NCBI GenBank assembly: GCA_039812465.1
Contig: JBDIAS010000155.1
Span: 1 to 7,999, forward strand
Origin: Austwickia sp039812465
Lineage (GTDB): Bacteria > Actinomycetota > Actinomycetes > Actinomycetales > Dermatophilaceae
DNA: 7,999 bases
Direction: 5' to 3'
Part shown: one piece after another, positions 1-5,577 of the stretch
How positions within the stretch are numbered: position 1 is the stretch's first letter
How the letters are laid out: each line of letters begins with the position of its first letter
The notes under the pieces: generated by a model
Told to the model about the DNA's origin: nothing
Database searches by the model: none
The model's input: only the letters and a program-made list of their open reading frames with translations
Translations under genes and position numbers: made by a program

Positions 1-94
1 GAGGGGCTGAACCGGTTGAGGGGCTGAACCGGTTGAGGGGCTGAACCGGTTGAGGGGCTGAACCGGTTGAGGGGCTGAACCGGTTGAGGGGCTG
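1..94. repeat. 17-bp perfect tandem repeat array, cut by window edge
   Basis: The unit GAGGGGCTGAACCGGTT is repeated without a mismatch at 1-17, 18-34, 35-51, 52-68 and 69-85. A sixth copy starts at 86 and keeps only its first 9 bases before degenerating (about 86-104). The array may continue left of the window. Each unit holds the 8-bp palindrome AACCGGTT, so neighbouring copies can pair as an 8-bp stem with a 9-nt loop in RNA or single-stranded DNA. It begins 13 nt past the nei stop codon, in that gene's 3' flank. The plus strand has recurring TGA stops. The minus strand is stop-free but has no ATG, GTG or TTG, so the array does not look coding. It could be a variable-number repeat, a run of protein binding sites, or part of the nei transcript end. 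Confidence 0.97.
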
Positions 95-107
95 CAGAGC
101 TGAGGCG

Positions 108-1037
108 TCACCCGCGGACGGCGGCGCGCCGCGCCGCGCGGGCCTGCACGGCGGCGGCCCGGCGGGAGAGCGGCTGGCAGCGCGGGCACCAGAACAGGTT
201 GCGGGCCGCCAACACCTCGGTGCGCACCGCGGTCCCGCAACGCAGGCAGGGCGCCTCGGCGCGCCGGTAGACGTACACCTCCCCCCCGTGCCGGTCCTGG
301 CGGGGCGGGCGGCCCATCGCCTCCGGGGAGTCCTCCGGCCGGATGGTGTCGATCCGGCCGTGCTCAACCGCGTAGTCCATCAGCTCCACTAGATCCGCCC
401 ACAGCGCGTCGAACTCGCCGCGCTTGAGGGCCACGCCGGGCAGCATCGGGTCCATGCCGGCGCGGTAGAGGACCTCCGCGCGGAAGATGTTGCCCACACC
501 GGCAAAAACGCGCTGGTCCATGAGAAGCGTGGCGATGGGCAGCTTCGAGCGGCGCAGCCGGTCCCACGCCCGGGAGGGGTCCGCGTCGGCGCGCAGCGGG
601 TCCGGCCCGAGCCGGGCGGCGATCGCGGCCATCCCCGCCTCGTCGACGATCTCGCACGCGGCGGGCCCCACGAGGTCGCACCAGGCCCGCTCGTTCTCCA
701 GCCGCCAGCGCACGGCGCCCGCGACCGGCCGGGTCCGCCCCGCCGGCTCGGAGCGCACCTCGCTCTCCTCGTCCAGGGTCTCCACGACCGGTCCGGCCGC
801 CGAGTCGTGGTGGAAGAACGCCTTGCCCGCCATGCCCAGGTGGATGTGCACGATGTCGGGCCCGAACGTCAAGAACAGGTGTTTGCCGATCGACTCCGCG
901 TCGTCCAGGACCCGCCCGTCCAACAGCGCGGCCGACTGCGCGAACCGCCCCTGCGGGCTCGTGCTCGTCGTGGGGGCGCCGGCGAAGGCGTCCCGATAGG
1001 CCCGCGCCATCCGATGGGTGACGTGCCCTTCGGGCAT
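108..1037 (-). CDS. nei: Fpg/Nei family DNA glycosylase/AP lyase (endonuclease VIII-like)
   Basis: Base excision repair enzyme predicted to remove oxidised bases from DNA and cut the abasic strand by beta/delta elimination. The 309-residue protein starts MPEGH. In this family Pro2 is the Schiff-base nucleophile and Glu3 the catalytic acid, so the start is fixed; an AGGAGG ribosome site lies 9 nt upstream. Further family marks are the conserved lysine in GKHLF (K52), the helix-two-turn-helix segment around QRVFAGVGNIFRAEVLYRAG (175-194), and a C-terminal zinc finger with C264, C267, C284 and C287. The overall sequence resembles the mycobacterial Nei1 (Rv2464c) subgroup more than MutM. The last 20 or so residues are an Arg/Ala-rich basic tail. 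It lies 51 bp downstream of ilvE in the same direction and may be co-transcribed with it. Substrate preference cannot be read from the sequence. Confidence 0.95.
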   Translation of the reverse strand: MPEGHVTHRMARAYRDAFAGAPTTSTSPQGRFAQSAALLDGRVLDDAESIGKHLFLTFGPDIVHIHLGMAGKAFFHHDSAAGPVVETLDEESEVRSEPAGRTRPVAGAVRWRLENERAWCDLVGPAACEIVDEAGMAAIAARLGPDPLRADADPSRAWDRLRRSKLPIATLLMDQRVFAGVGNIFRAEVLYRAGMDPMLPGVALKRGEFDALWADLVELMDYAVEHGRIDTIRPEDSPEAMGRPPRQDRHGGEVYVYRRAEAPCLRCGTAVRTEVLAARNLFWCPRCQPLSRRAAAVQARAARRAAVRG

Positions 1038-1088
1038 GAGTGACGCCCTCCTCGCCGCCGGTGCTCGGACAACTCTACGGCCCGGTGC

Positions 1089-2189
1089 TCAGGCCAGCCG
1101 GACCATCCAGCCGTGGGTGTCCTCCGCCCGCCCGTACTGGATGTCCAGCAGCTTCTCCCGCAGGCTCCGCGCGACCTTGCCGATCGGGTCGCAGCCCTCG
1201 CGCCGGTGATCGCACGAGCCGCCGTCCCACCGCAGCTCCCCCACCGGGGTGATCACGGCCGCGGTGCCGCACGCGAAGACCTCGGCGAGCTCCCCGGAGG
1301 CCGCCGCGTCCTTCCACTCCTGGATCGGGACGCGCCGCTCCTGCGGCGTCAGGCCCATCTCCGCCGCCAGCTGCAGGATCGAGCTGCGGGTGACGCCCTC
1401 CAGGATGGAGCCGGTGAGCTCGGGGGTGACGATCCGCCCGTCGCGGTAGACCAGGAAGAGGTTCATCCCGCCGAGCTCCTCGATGTACGTCTCCGTCGAG
1501 GAATCCAGGAACACCGCCTGGTCGCACCCGTGCTCGATGCCCTGCAGCTGGCCGGCCAGGGAGCTCGCGTAGTTGCCGCCGCACTTGGCCGCGCCGGTAC
1601 CCCCCGCGCCCGCGCGGGCGAAGTCGGTGGACAGCCACAGGTTGACCGGCTCCAGGCCGCGGGCGAAGTACGCTCCCGCGGGCGAGGCAATCACCGCGTA
1701 GGTGACCTCGCGGGCCGGGCGCACCCCCAGGAACGCCTCGGACGCGAACATGAACGGCCGCAGGTAGAGGCTCGTCTCGCCCGTGCCGTAGGCCGGGACC
1801 CAGTCCGAATCGGCGAGCACCAGCGTCTTGAGCGAGGTGATGAAGTCCGCGGTGGGCAGCTCCGGTAACGCGAGCCGACGGCAGCTGCGCGCCAGCCGCT
1901 CCGCGTTGGCCTGCGGCCGGAACGACCAGATCGAGCCGTCGGCGTGCCGGTAGGCCTTCAGCCCCTCGAACACCTCCTGCGCGTAGTGCAGGACGGCGGC
2001 GGCCGGGGACATCTGGAAGGGACCGTAGGGGCGGATGACGTCGGCGTGCCAGCCCTGGTCGGCCTCCCAGCGCGCGTACGCCATGTGGTCGGTGAAGTGG
2101 CGCCCGAAGCCCGGGTCGGCCAGGACCTTGGCGCGGTCGGCGGCGGGCAGCGGGTTCGGGTGCGGCTGCACGAGGAAGCTCAGCGACAT
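1089..2189 (-). CDS. ilvE: Branched-chain amino acid aminotransferase
   Basis: PLP-dependent fold-type IV transaminase that exchanges the amino group between glutamate and the 2-oxo acids of leucine, isoleucine and valine in the cytoplasm. At 366 residues it has the length of the large BCAT (BCAT II-like) group. Visible motifs include YAQEVFEGLKAYR (69-81), SLYLRPFMFAS (140-150), the PLP lysine K202 in AAKCGGNYASSL, the ETYIEELGGMN segment (233-243), EVFACGTAAVITPVG (303-317) and the terminal LLDIQYG...HGWM. The ATG is supported by AGGAG 8 nt upstream. It starts 46 bp after leuB, matching the final transamination of leucine synthesis. One oddity is residues 322-339, where the GDG-x-PG-x-VT turn usual in actinobacterial IlvE is replaced by a Cys/Arg-rich stretch; the frame is open and homology resumes at once after it. 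Confidence 0.96.
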   Translation of the reverse strand: MSLSFLVQPHPNPLPAADRAKVLADPGFGRHFTDHMAYARWEADQGWHADVIRPYGPFQMSPAAAVLHYAQEVFEGLKAYRHADGSIWSFRPQANAERLARSCRRLALPELPTADFITSLKTLVLADSDWVPAYGTGETSLYLRPFMFASEAFLGVRPAREVTYAVIASPAGAYFARGLEPVNLWLSTDFARAGAGGTGAAKCGGNYASSLAGQLQGIEHGCDQAVFLDSSTETYIEELGGMNLFLVYRDGRIVTPELTGSILEGVTRSSILQLAAEMGLTPQERRVPIQEWKDAAASGELAEVFACGTAAVITPVGELRWDGGSCDHRREGCDPIGKVARSLREKLLDIQYGRAEDTHGWMVRLA

Positions 2190-2235
2190 GGGAGGTGCTC
2201 CTGCGGGTCAGACGGTCGGCTCACGAACATACGCC

Positions 2236-3303
2236 TCAGCCAAGCCGCGCGCAGATGGCCTCGCCGATCGCGCGGGTGCCGCGCGCCTCGTGCGCGCCGG
2301 CCCGGTCGGCCAGGTCCGCCGCGACGGCCGCCTCCAGGCGCCGCGCGCCCTCGGAGAATCCCAGGTGTTCCAGCAGCATCCCGGCGGAGAGGATCGCGGC
2401 GGTGGGGTCGGCCTTGTCCTGCCCCGCGATGTCGGGGGCCGACCCGTGCACCGGCTCGAACATGCTCGGCGCGGTGCGGTCCGGGTTGATGTTGCCGCTC
2501 GCCGCGAGCCCGACGCCGCCGACGACCGCGCCCGCGAGGTCGGTGAGGATGTCGCCGAAGAGGTTGTCCGTGACGATCACGTCGAAGCGCCCGGGGTCGT
2601 TGGCGAGGAAGATCGTCGCCGCGTCCACGTGCTGGTAGGCGGTCGTGACTTGCGGGAACTCCTCGGCGACCGCCTCGACGGTGCGGCGCCACAGGTGCCC
2701 GGCGAACGACAGCACGTTGTGCTTGTGCACCAGGGTGAGGTGCTGGCGGGGACGGGACGACGCCAGCGCGAACGCGTACCGGACCACCCGCTCGACCCCG
2801 AACCTCGTGTTGACGCTCACCTCGGTCGCGATCTCCGCCGGGGTGCCGACGCGCAGCGCCCCGCCGTTGCCGGTGTACGGGCCCTCGGTGCCCTCTCGGA
2901 CGACGACGAAGTCGATCCCGTCGGGGGCGACGTCCGCGATGTCCAGCGGGCTCTTCACGCCAGGGTAGAGCTTCGCCGGGCGCAGGTTGACGTAATGATC
3001 GAGCGTGAAGCGGAGCCGAAGCAGCAGCTCGCGCTCCAGGACCCCGGAGGGGACCGACGGGTCGCCGACCGCGCCGAGCAGGATCGCGTCGTGGCCGCGC
3101 AGCTCGTCCAGGACGGCGTCGGGAAGGCACTCGCCCGTGCGGTGCCAGCGGCGGGCCCCCAGGTCGTATTCGGTCACGTTCATCACCGGCCCCGCGCCGC
3201 AGGCGGCGATCGCGTCCAGCGCGGCCCGCGCCGCGTCGGTGACCTCCGGGCCGATGCCGTCCCCGGGGATGCTCGCGAGATTGATCGTGGCCGGTGCGCT
3301 CAT
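2236..3303 (-). CDS. leuB: 3-isopropylmalate dehydrogenase
   Basis: NAD-dependent beta-decarboxylating dehydrogenase that converts 3-isopropylmalate to 2-oxoisocaproate, the keto acid IlvE then turns into leucine. The 355-residue protein shows the N-terminal IPGDGIGPEV (12-21), NLRPAKLYPG (106-115), VVREGTEGPYTG (134-145), catalytic lysine K194 in HKHNVL, metal-binding aspartates in TDNLFGDILTDL (D246, D251), and the NAD-binding EPVHGSAPDIAGQDKADP (283-300). The start at 3303 is preferred over the upstream in-frame ATG at 3354. It places the nucleotide-fold glycine motif at the usual distance from the N-terminus, and a TAGGCT -10-like element lies between the two ATGs, so the upper one would not be on that transcript. 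No convincing ribosome site precedes 3303, which fits leaderless translation. Confidence 0.96.
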   Translation of the reverse strand: MSAPATINLASIPGDGIGPEVTDAARAALDAIAACGAGPVMNVTEYDLGARRWHRTGECLPDAVLDELRGHDAILLGAVGDPSVPSGVLERELLLRLRFTLDHYVNLRPAKLYPGVKSPLDIADVAPDGIDFVVVREGTEGPYTGNGGALRVGTPAEIATEVSVNTRFGVERVVRYAFALASSRPRQHLTLVHKHNVLSFAGHLWRRTVEAVAEEFPQVTTAYQHVDAATIFLANDPGRFDVIVTDNLFGDILTDLAGAVVGGVGLAASGNINPDRTAPSMFEPVHGSAPDIAGQDKADPTAAILSAGMLLEHLGFSEGARRLEAAVAADLADRAGAHEARGTRAIGEAICARLG

Positions 3304-3310
3304 GGCCGCC

Positions 3311-3316
3311 AGCCTA
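3311..3316 (-). promoter_or_regulatory. Putative leuB -10 element (leaderless promoter)
   Basis: Read on the minus strand this is TAGGCT, a good match to the actinobacterial TANNNT -10 hexamer. Exactly 7 bp (GGCGGCC) separate it from the leuB ATG, so transcription would start at or next to the A of the start codon. The -35 region at 17-18 bp spacing (TCCCAC or GTCCCA) does not resemble TTGACA. The lack of a Shine-Dalgarno sequence before this ATG supports the reading. The assignment is inferred from spacing and motif only. Confidence 0.55.
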
Positions 3317-3377
3317 CTGACGGGTCTTGCGGTGTGGGACGGCCTTCTCGCCATCCGGTCGCGCGTCCTGACGGGTC
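3317..3377 (-). repeat. Direct repeat GACCCGTCAG flanking the leuB promoter region
   Basis: The 10-mer GACCCGTCAG (minus strand) occurs exactly at 3317-3326 and 3368-3377, in the same orientation, 51 bp apart. The proximal copy directly abuts the proposed TAGGCT. Two copies in a 117-bp intergenic region could be operator half-sites or a chance repeat in GC-rich DNA. No regulator can be named. Confidence 0.4.
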
Positions 3378-3380
3378 ATC

Positions 3381-3397
3381 CGCCCCGGCCAGGGGCG
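3381..3397 (-). terminator. Possible GC hairpin after the phosphoribosyltransferase gene
   Basis: Minus strand CGCCCC, loop TGGCC, GGGGCG: a perfect 6-bp stem with a 5-nt loop, 24 nt past the stop codon of the 3421-3921 gene and upstream of the leuB promoter region. There is no U-tract, which is common for actinobacterial hairpins but makes the call weak. Confidence 0.3.
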
Positions 3398-3420
3398 CCG
3401 TGGCGCAGTGCCGACGCGCC

Positions 3421-3921
3421 TCAGCGGTTGCTGGCCGACCGTCGGACGATGGGGGCGTGCGCCGACCAGGGGAACGTGATCCATCCGTCGGTGCGCCGCC
3501 ACACGTGGTCCGCCTTCACCAGCGAGTGCGGCTTCTCGTACAGGACCGCCACCTGCACCTCGGCGACGTGCGGCGCGCAGTAGTCGCGCACGCGCGCGAG
3601 CGTCTCCCCCGTGTCGGCGACGTCGTCGATGATGAGCACCTTCTGCCCCGAGAAGTCCTGCGTGGCCGGCAGCGGCGGCAGGAACACCGGCTCGAGCAGC
3701 CGCTCATCGATCCCGGTGTAGAACTCGACGTTGATGATGTGCAGGCTCTTCATGTCGAGCGCGTAGCTGATCGCACCGGCGGGCAGCATCCCGCCGCGCG
3801 TGATCGACAGCAGGATGTCGGGCTCGAAGCCGGAATCTACGACGCACTGCGCCAGCTCCCGAGCGGCGTCGCCGAATGTCTCCCAGGTGAGGACTTCTCG
3901 CTCTTGCGTCACGCTCTTCAT
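3421..3921 (-). CDS. Phosphoribosyltransferase (type I PRT fold)
   Basis: Cytoplasmic 166-residue type I phosphoribosyltransferase, which would transfer phosphoribose from PRPP to a nucleobase or related acceptor. The PRPP-binding signature is clear at 95-107 (VLIIDDVADTGET, acidic pair D99/D100). The ITRGG loop (40-44) and a conserved C-terminal WITFPWS (147-153) are also present. Length and sequence match a widespread actinobacterial family usually labelled phosphoribosyltransferase or, loosely, xanthine/hypoxanthine (Gpt-like) PRT. The acceptor-specificity region does not let me choose a base, so no symbol is given. The ATG at 3921 is chosen because it precedes the LTWETFG segment at the normal distance. 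A purine-rich GGAAGG lies 13 nt upstream, farther than ideal. It follows the glycoside hydrolase gene by 82 bp and may simply be a neighbour rather than part of that operon. Confidence 0.9.
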   Translation of the reverse strand: MKSVTQEREVLTWETFGDAARELAQCVVDSGFEPDILLSITRGGMLPAGAISYALDMKSLHIINVEFYTGIDERLLEPVFLPPLPATQDFSGQKVLIIDDVADTGETLARVRDYCAPHVAEVQVAVLYEKPHSLVKADHVWRRTDGWITFPWSAHAPIVRRSASNR

Positions 3922-3961
3922 CCTGCCAGCTCATCCTTCCGACCCGCGCCCGGTTCAGCGG

Positions 3962-4027
3962 GCCGATGCGTCAGGTCGCCGAGGTCATCAGGTCGCCGAT
4001 GCATCAGGTCGCCGATGTCATCAGGTC
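3962..4027 (-). repeat. 33-bp tandem duplication spanning the hydrolase stop codon
   Basis: Two 33-bp units (4027-3995 and 3994-3962, minus strand) match at 31 of 33 positions. Each unit is itself two related halves of 17 and 16 bp, so the region holds four copies of a GACCTGATG...ATCGGC-like element. The first unit encodes the final residues DLMTSAT plus the TGA stop of the upstream gene. Because 33 is a multiple of three, the second unit repeats DLMTSAT and TGA in the same frame. The pattern is read directly; an origin by replication slippage is inference. Confidence 0.95.
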
Positions 4028-5575
4028 GCGGTACGTACGCCAGAGCGGGCTGTCCGGGGGCGCCTCCTGCGTGAAGTGCCACCAGTAGGGGCCGCCGCCG
4101 GAATACGGGTACCCGCGGATCGCCAGCCCGTAGAACTCCGACTCCTTCGCTCGCGCCTGGTCGGTATCCCGGGAGCCCGACCACCACGTGTTGGGGTTCT
4201 TCGCGATGCGGTAGCCGAGTTCGGTGATCGACACGCGCTGGGTGGGGAATTCGCGGTGCACCGCGGTGAGGACCCGGTCCAGGCTGACCCCCAGCGGGTG
4301 GACGTCGGGGTAGACCGACAGCCCCACCTCGTCGATCGCCCACCGACGCTCGGCAGGCAGGTTGGCCTCCAGCCACGTGAACATCGAGGTCTCCGGGTCG
4401 GCCTCGCCGAGCTCCCACAGGAGGGTCAGCATCGTGCGGGCGTCGCTGTGCTCCTTGACGTACCGGGCCGCGTAGTCGACCTTGTCAGAGGTCCCCTCCC
4501 CGAGCCAGTCGCCGTTGACCTCGTTGCCGATCTCCCACACGTCGACCTCGGGCAAGGTGCCCACGAACTCTTCCACGCGGGCCCGCCACCGGTCCATGTC
4601 CACCTGCGCCATGTCCACCGAGTCGAGGATCTGGCCGACGACAATCAGCCCGTCCCGCTTGGCGGTGGCCACCTTGTCGGCGTACGTGTCCGCGCCGCGC
4701 TCCAGGTCGAAGACCAGCCGCACCGCGGCCCTCCGATCGGTGGCCGCGGCCAGATCCGCCACGCTGCGCACGTCGGGGTGACCCGGGCGCAGGTCCGTGA
4801 GCGTGAAACCCCACGGCGCCGATCCGCCTGGGACTCCCGCAAAGTCGCGGCCGAGGTCGATGGCGACGGCCCTGCTCGCGGCGGCCGCGGCGTCCCAGGC
4901 CCGGGCAGTCGCCACCGTCCGGGCGGACGTGCCCTCGCCGAGCGCCCGAAACGCCTCGATGGCCCGGGTGCTCTCCGCGACCGCTCGGGCGGTGGGTTCG
5001 GACAGTGCGTGCCCCTTCCGGGCGGCGAGGCGCGCCGACGTCGCGGCCGCCGTCTGCTCAGCGGCCAGCTCGTGGATGTCGTACGTGCCCGGGCCGGGCA
5101 GGTCGAGGATGAGGTTGGAGTAGCCCTGCGCGGACGGCCAGGCGAGGGCGAGCGCGACCTCCCCCTCGGGGCGAGACAGCGCCACCCTGCCGGAGCTGGA
5201 GTGCAGCGGCCAGGGCTTGAGAACCCGCAACGTCTTCGCGTCGAGGAGCGCGTCGTTCTGGCCCTTCGCGTTGGCCCCGTTGGTTTGCAGCTGGCGGAAG
5301 ACCCGGTAGCTCAGGCCCTCGCCCTGCGCGGTCGCACCGACCAGGTGGACGGTCCCGGCGGCGGCCCGGATGCCGGTGTGCCCCGGCGCGACGGTCCACG
5401 GGGGCCCCGCGTCCGGTGGGCCGCCCGCGGGTGGCCCAGGCTGCATCGACGCCCCGGCTTCCCCCGGGCCGCCGTCCCCGTCCGGCGAGCCGCAGCCCGC
5501 CGCGCTCACCGCGAGGACGCCCGCGAGGGCGCCGGCGGCCAGGGCGCGAATCGAAACTCGCCTGGCCGCCCTCAT
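4004..5575 (-). CDS. Secreted lipoprotein with clan GH-A-like glycoside hydrolase domain
   Basis: A 523-residue exported protein predicted to cleave a polysaccharide outside the cell. The N-terminus has Arg residues, a hydrophobic stretch (11-27) and a lipobox-like AVSAAGC with C28. This is the only cysteine in the protein, as expected for lipidation, although Ala at -3 is less usual. A Gly/Pro-rich linker (29-60), a region of unknown fold (about 65-165) and an Ala-rich, probably helical region (165-240) follow. From about 255 the sequence fits a TIM-barrel hydrolase: VWEIGNEVNGDW (346-357) gives acid/base candidate E352, DEVGLSVYPD (415-424) looks like a strand-6 motif, and SITELGYR (449-456) gives nucleophile candidate E452. 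The 100-residue spacing suits clan GH-A (GH5/GH53-like), but I cannot assign a family or substrate. Its ATG overlaps the upstream stop as TGATG, implying translational coupling. Confidence 0.85.
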   Translation of the reverse strand: MRAARRVSIRALAAGALAGVLAVSAAGCGSPDGDGGPGEAGASMQPGPPAGGPPDAGPPWTVAPGHTGIRAAAGTVHLVGATAQGEGLSYRVFRQLQTNGANAKGQNDALLDAKTLRVLKPWPLHSSSGRVALSRPEGEVALALAWPSAQGYSNLILDLPGPGTYDIHELAAEQTAAATSARLAARKGHALSEPTARAVAESTRAIEAFRALGEGTSARTVATARAWDAAAAASRAVAIDLGRDFAGVPGGSAPWGFTLTDLRPGHPDVRSVADLAAATDRRAAVRLVFDLERGADTYADKVATAKRDGLIVVGQILDSVDMAQVDMDRWRARVEEFVGTLPEVDVWEIGNEVNGDWLGEGTSDKVDYAARYVKEHSDARTMLTLLWELGEADPETSMFTWLEANLPAERRWAIDEVGLSVYPDVHPLGVSLDRVLTAVHREFPTQRVSITELGYRIAKNPNTWWSGSRDTDQARAKESEFYGLAIRGYPYSGGGPYWWHFTQEAPPDSPLWRTYRDLMTSAT

Positions 5576-5577
5576 CA
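5573..5577 (-). promoter_or_regulatory. TGATG stop/start overlap (translational coupling)
   Basis: The TGA stop of the DUF2334 gene (5575-5577) and the ATG of the hydrolase gene (5573-5575) share one base. Only a weak GGA lies near the usual ribosome-site distance, so re-initiation by ribosomes finishing the upstream gene is likely. This ties the two proteins to coordinated production. Confidence 0.8.

Noticed and set aside
1..94. CRISPR array
   Set aside because: The repeats are directly adjacent with no unique spacers and the unit is only 17 bp; no cas gene is present.
3304..3354. Longer leuB N-terminus starting at the in-frame ATG at 3354
   Set aside because: It would add 17 Arg-rich residues not typical of LeuB, and the likely -10 element lies inside that stretch.
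3952..3960. CGGTTCAGC shared with the complement of the 17-bp array unit at 1-94
   Set aside because: A single 9-base match in GC-rich DNA, outside any array, is within reach of chance.
3948..3963. Small hairpin GCCCG-CTGAAC-CGGGC as terminator of the hydrolase gene
   Set aside because: Only a 5-bp stem with no U-tract; too weak to list as a feature, though its position after the duplicated gene end is suitable.
2035..4074. A 679-codon plus-strand open frame opposite ilvE, leuB and the phosphoribosyltransferase
   Set aside because: It is antisense to three well-recognised genes, has Arg/Ala/Gly-rich shadow composition and no recognisable motif. Stop codons are rare by chance in DNA this GC-rich.
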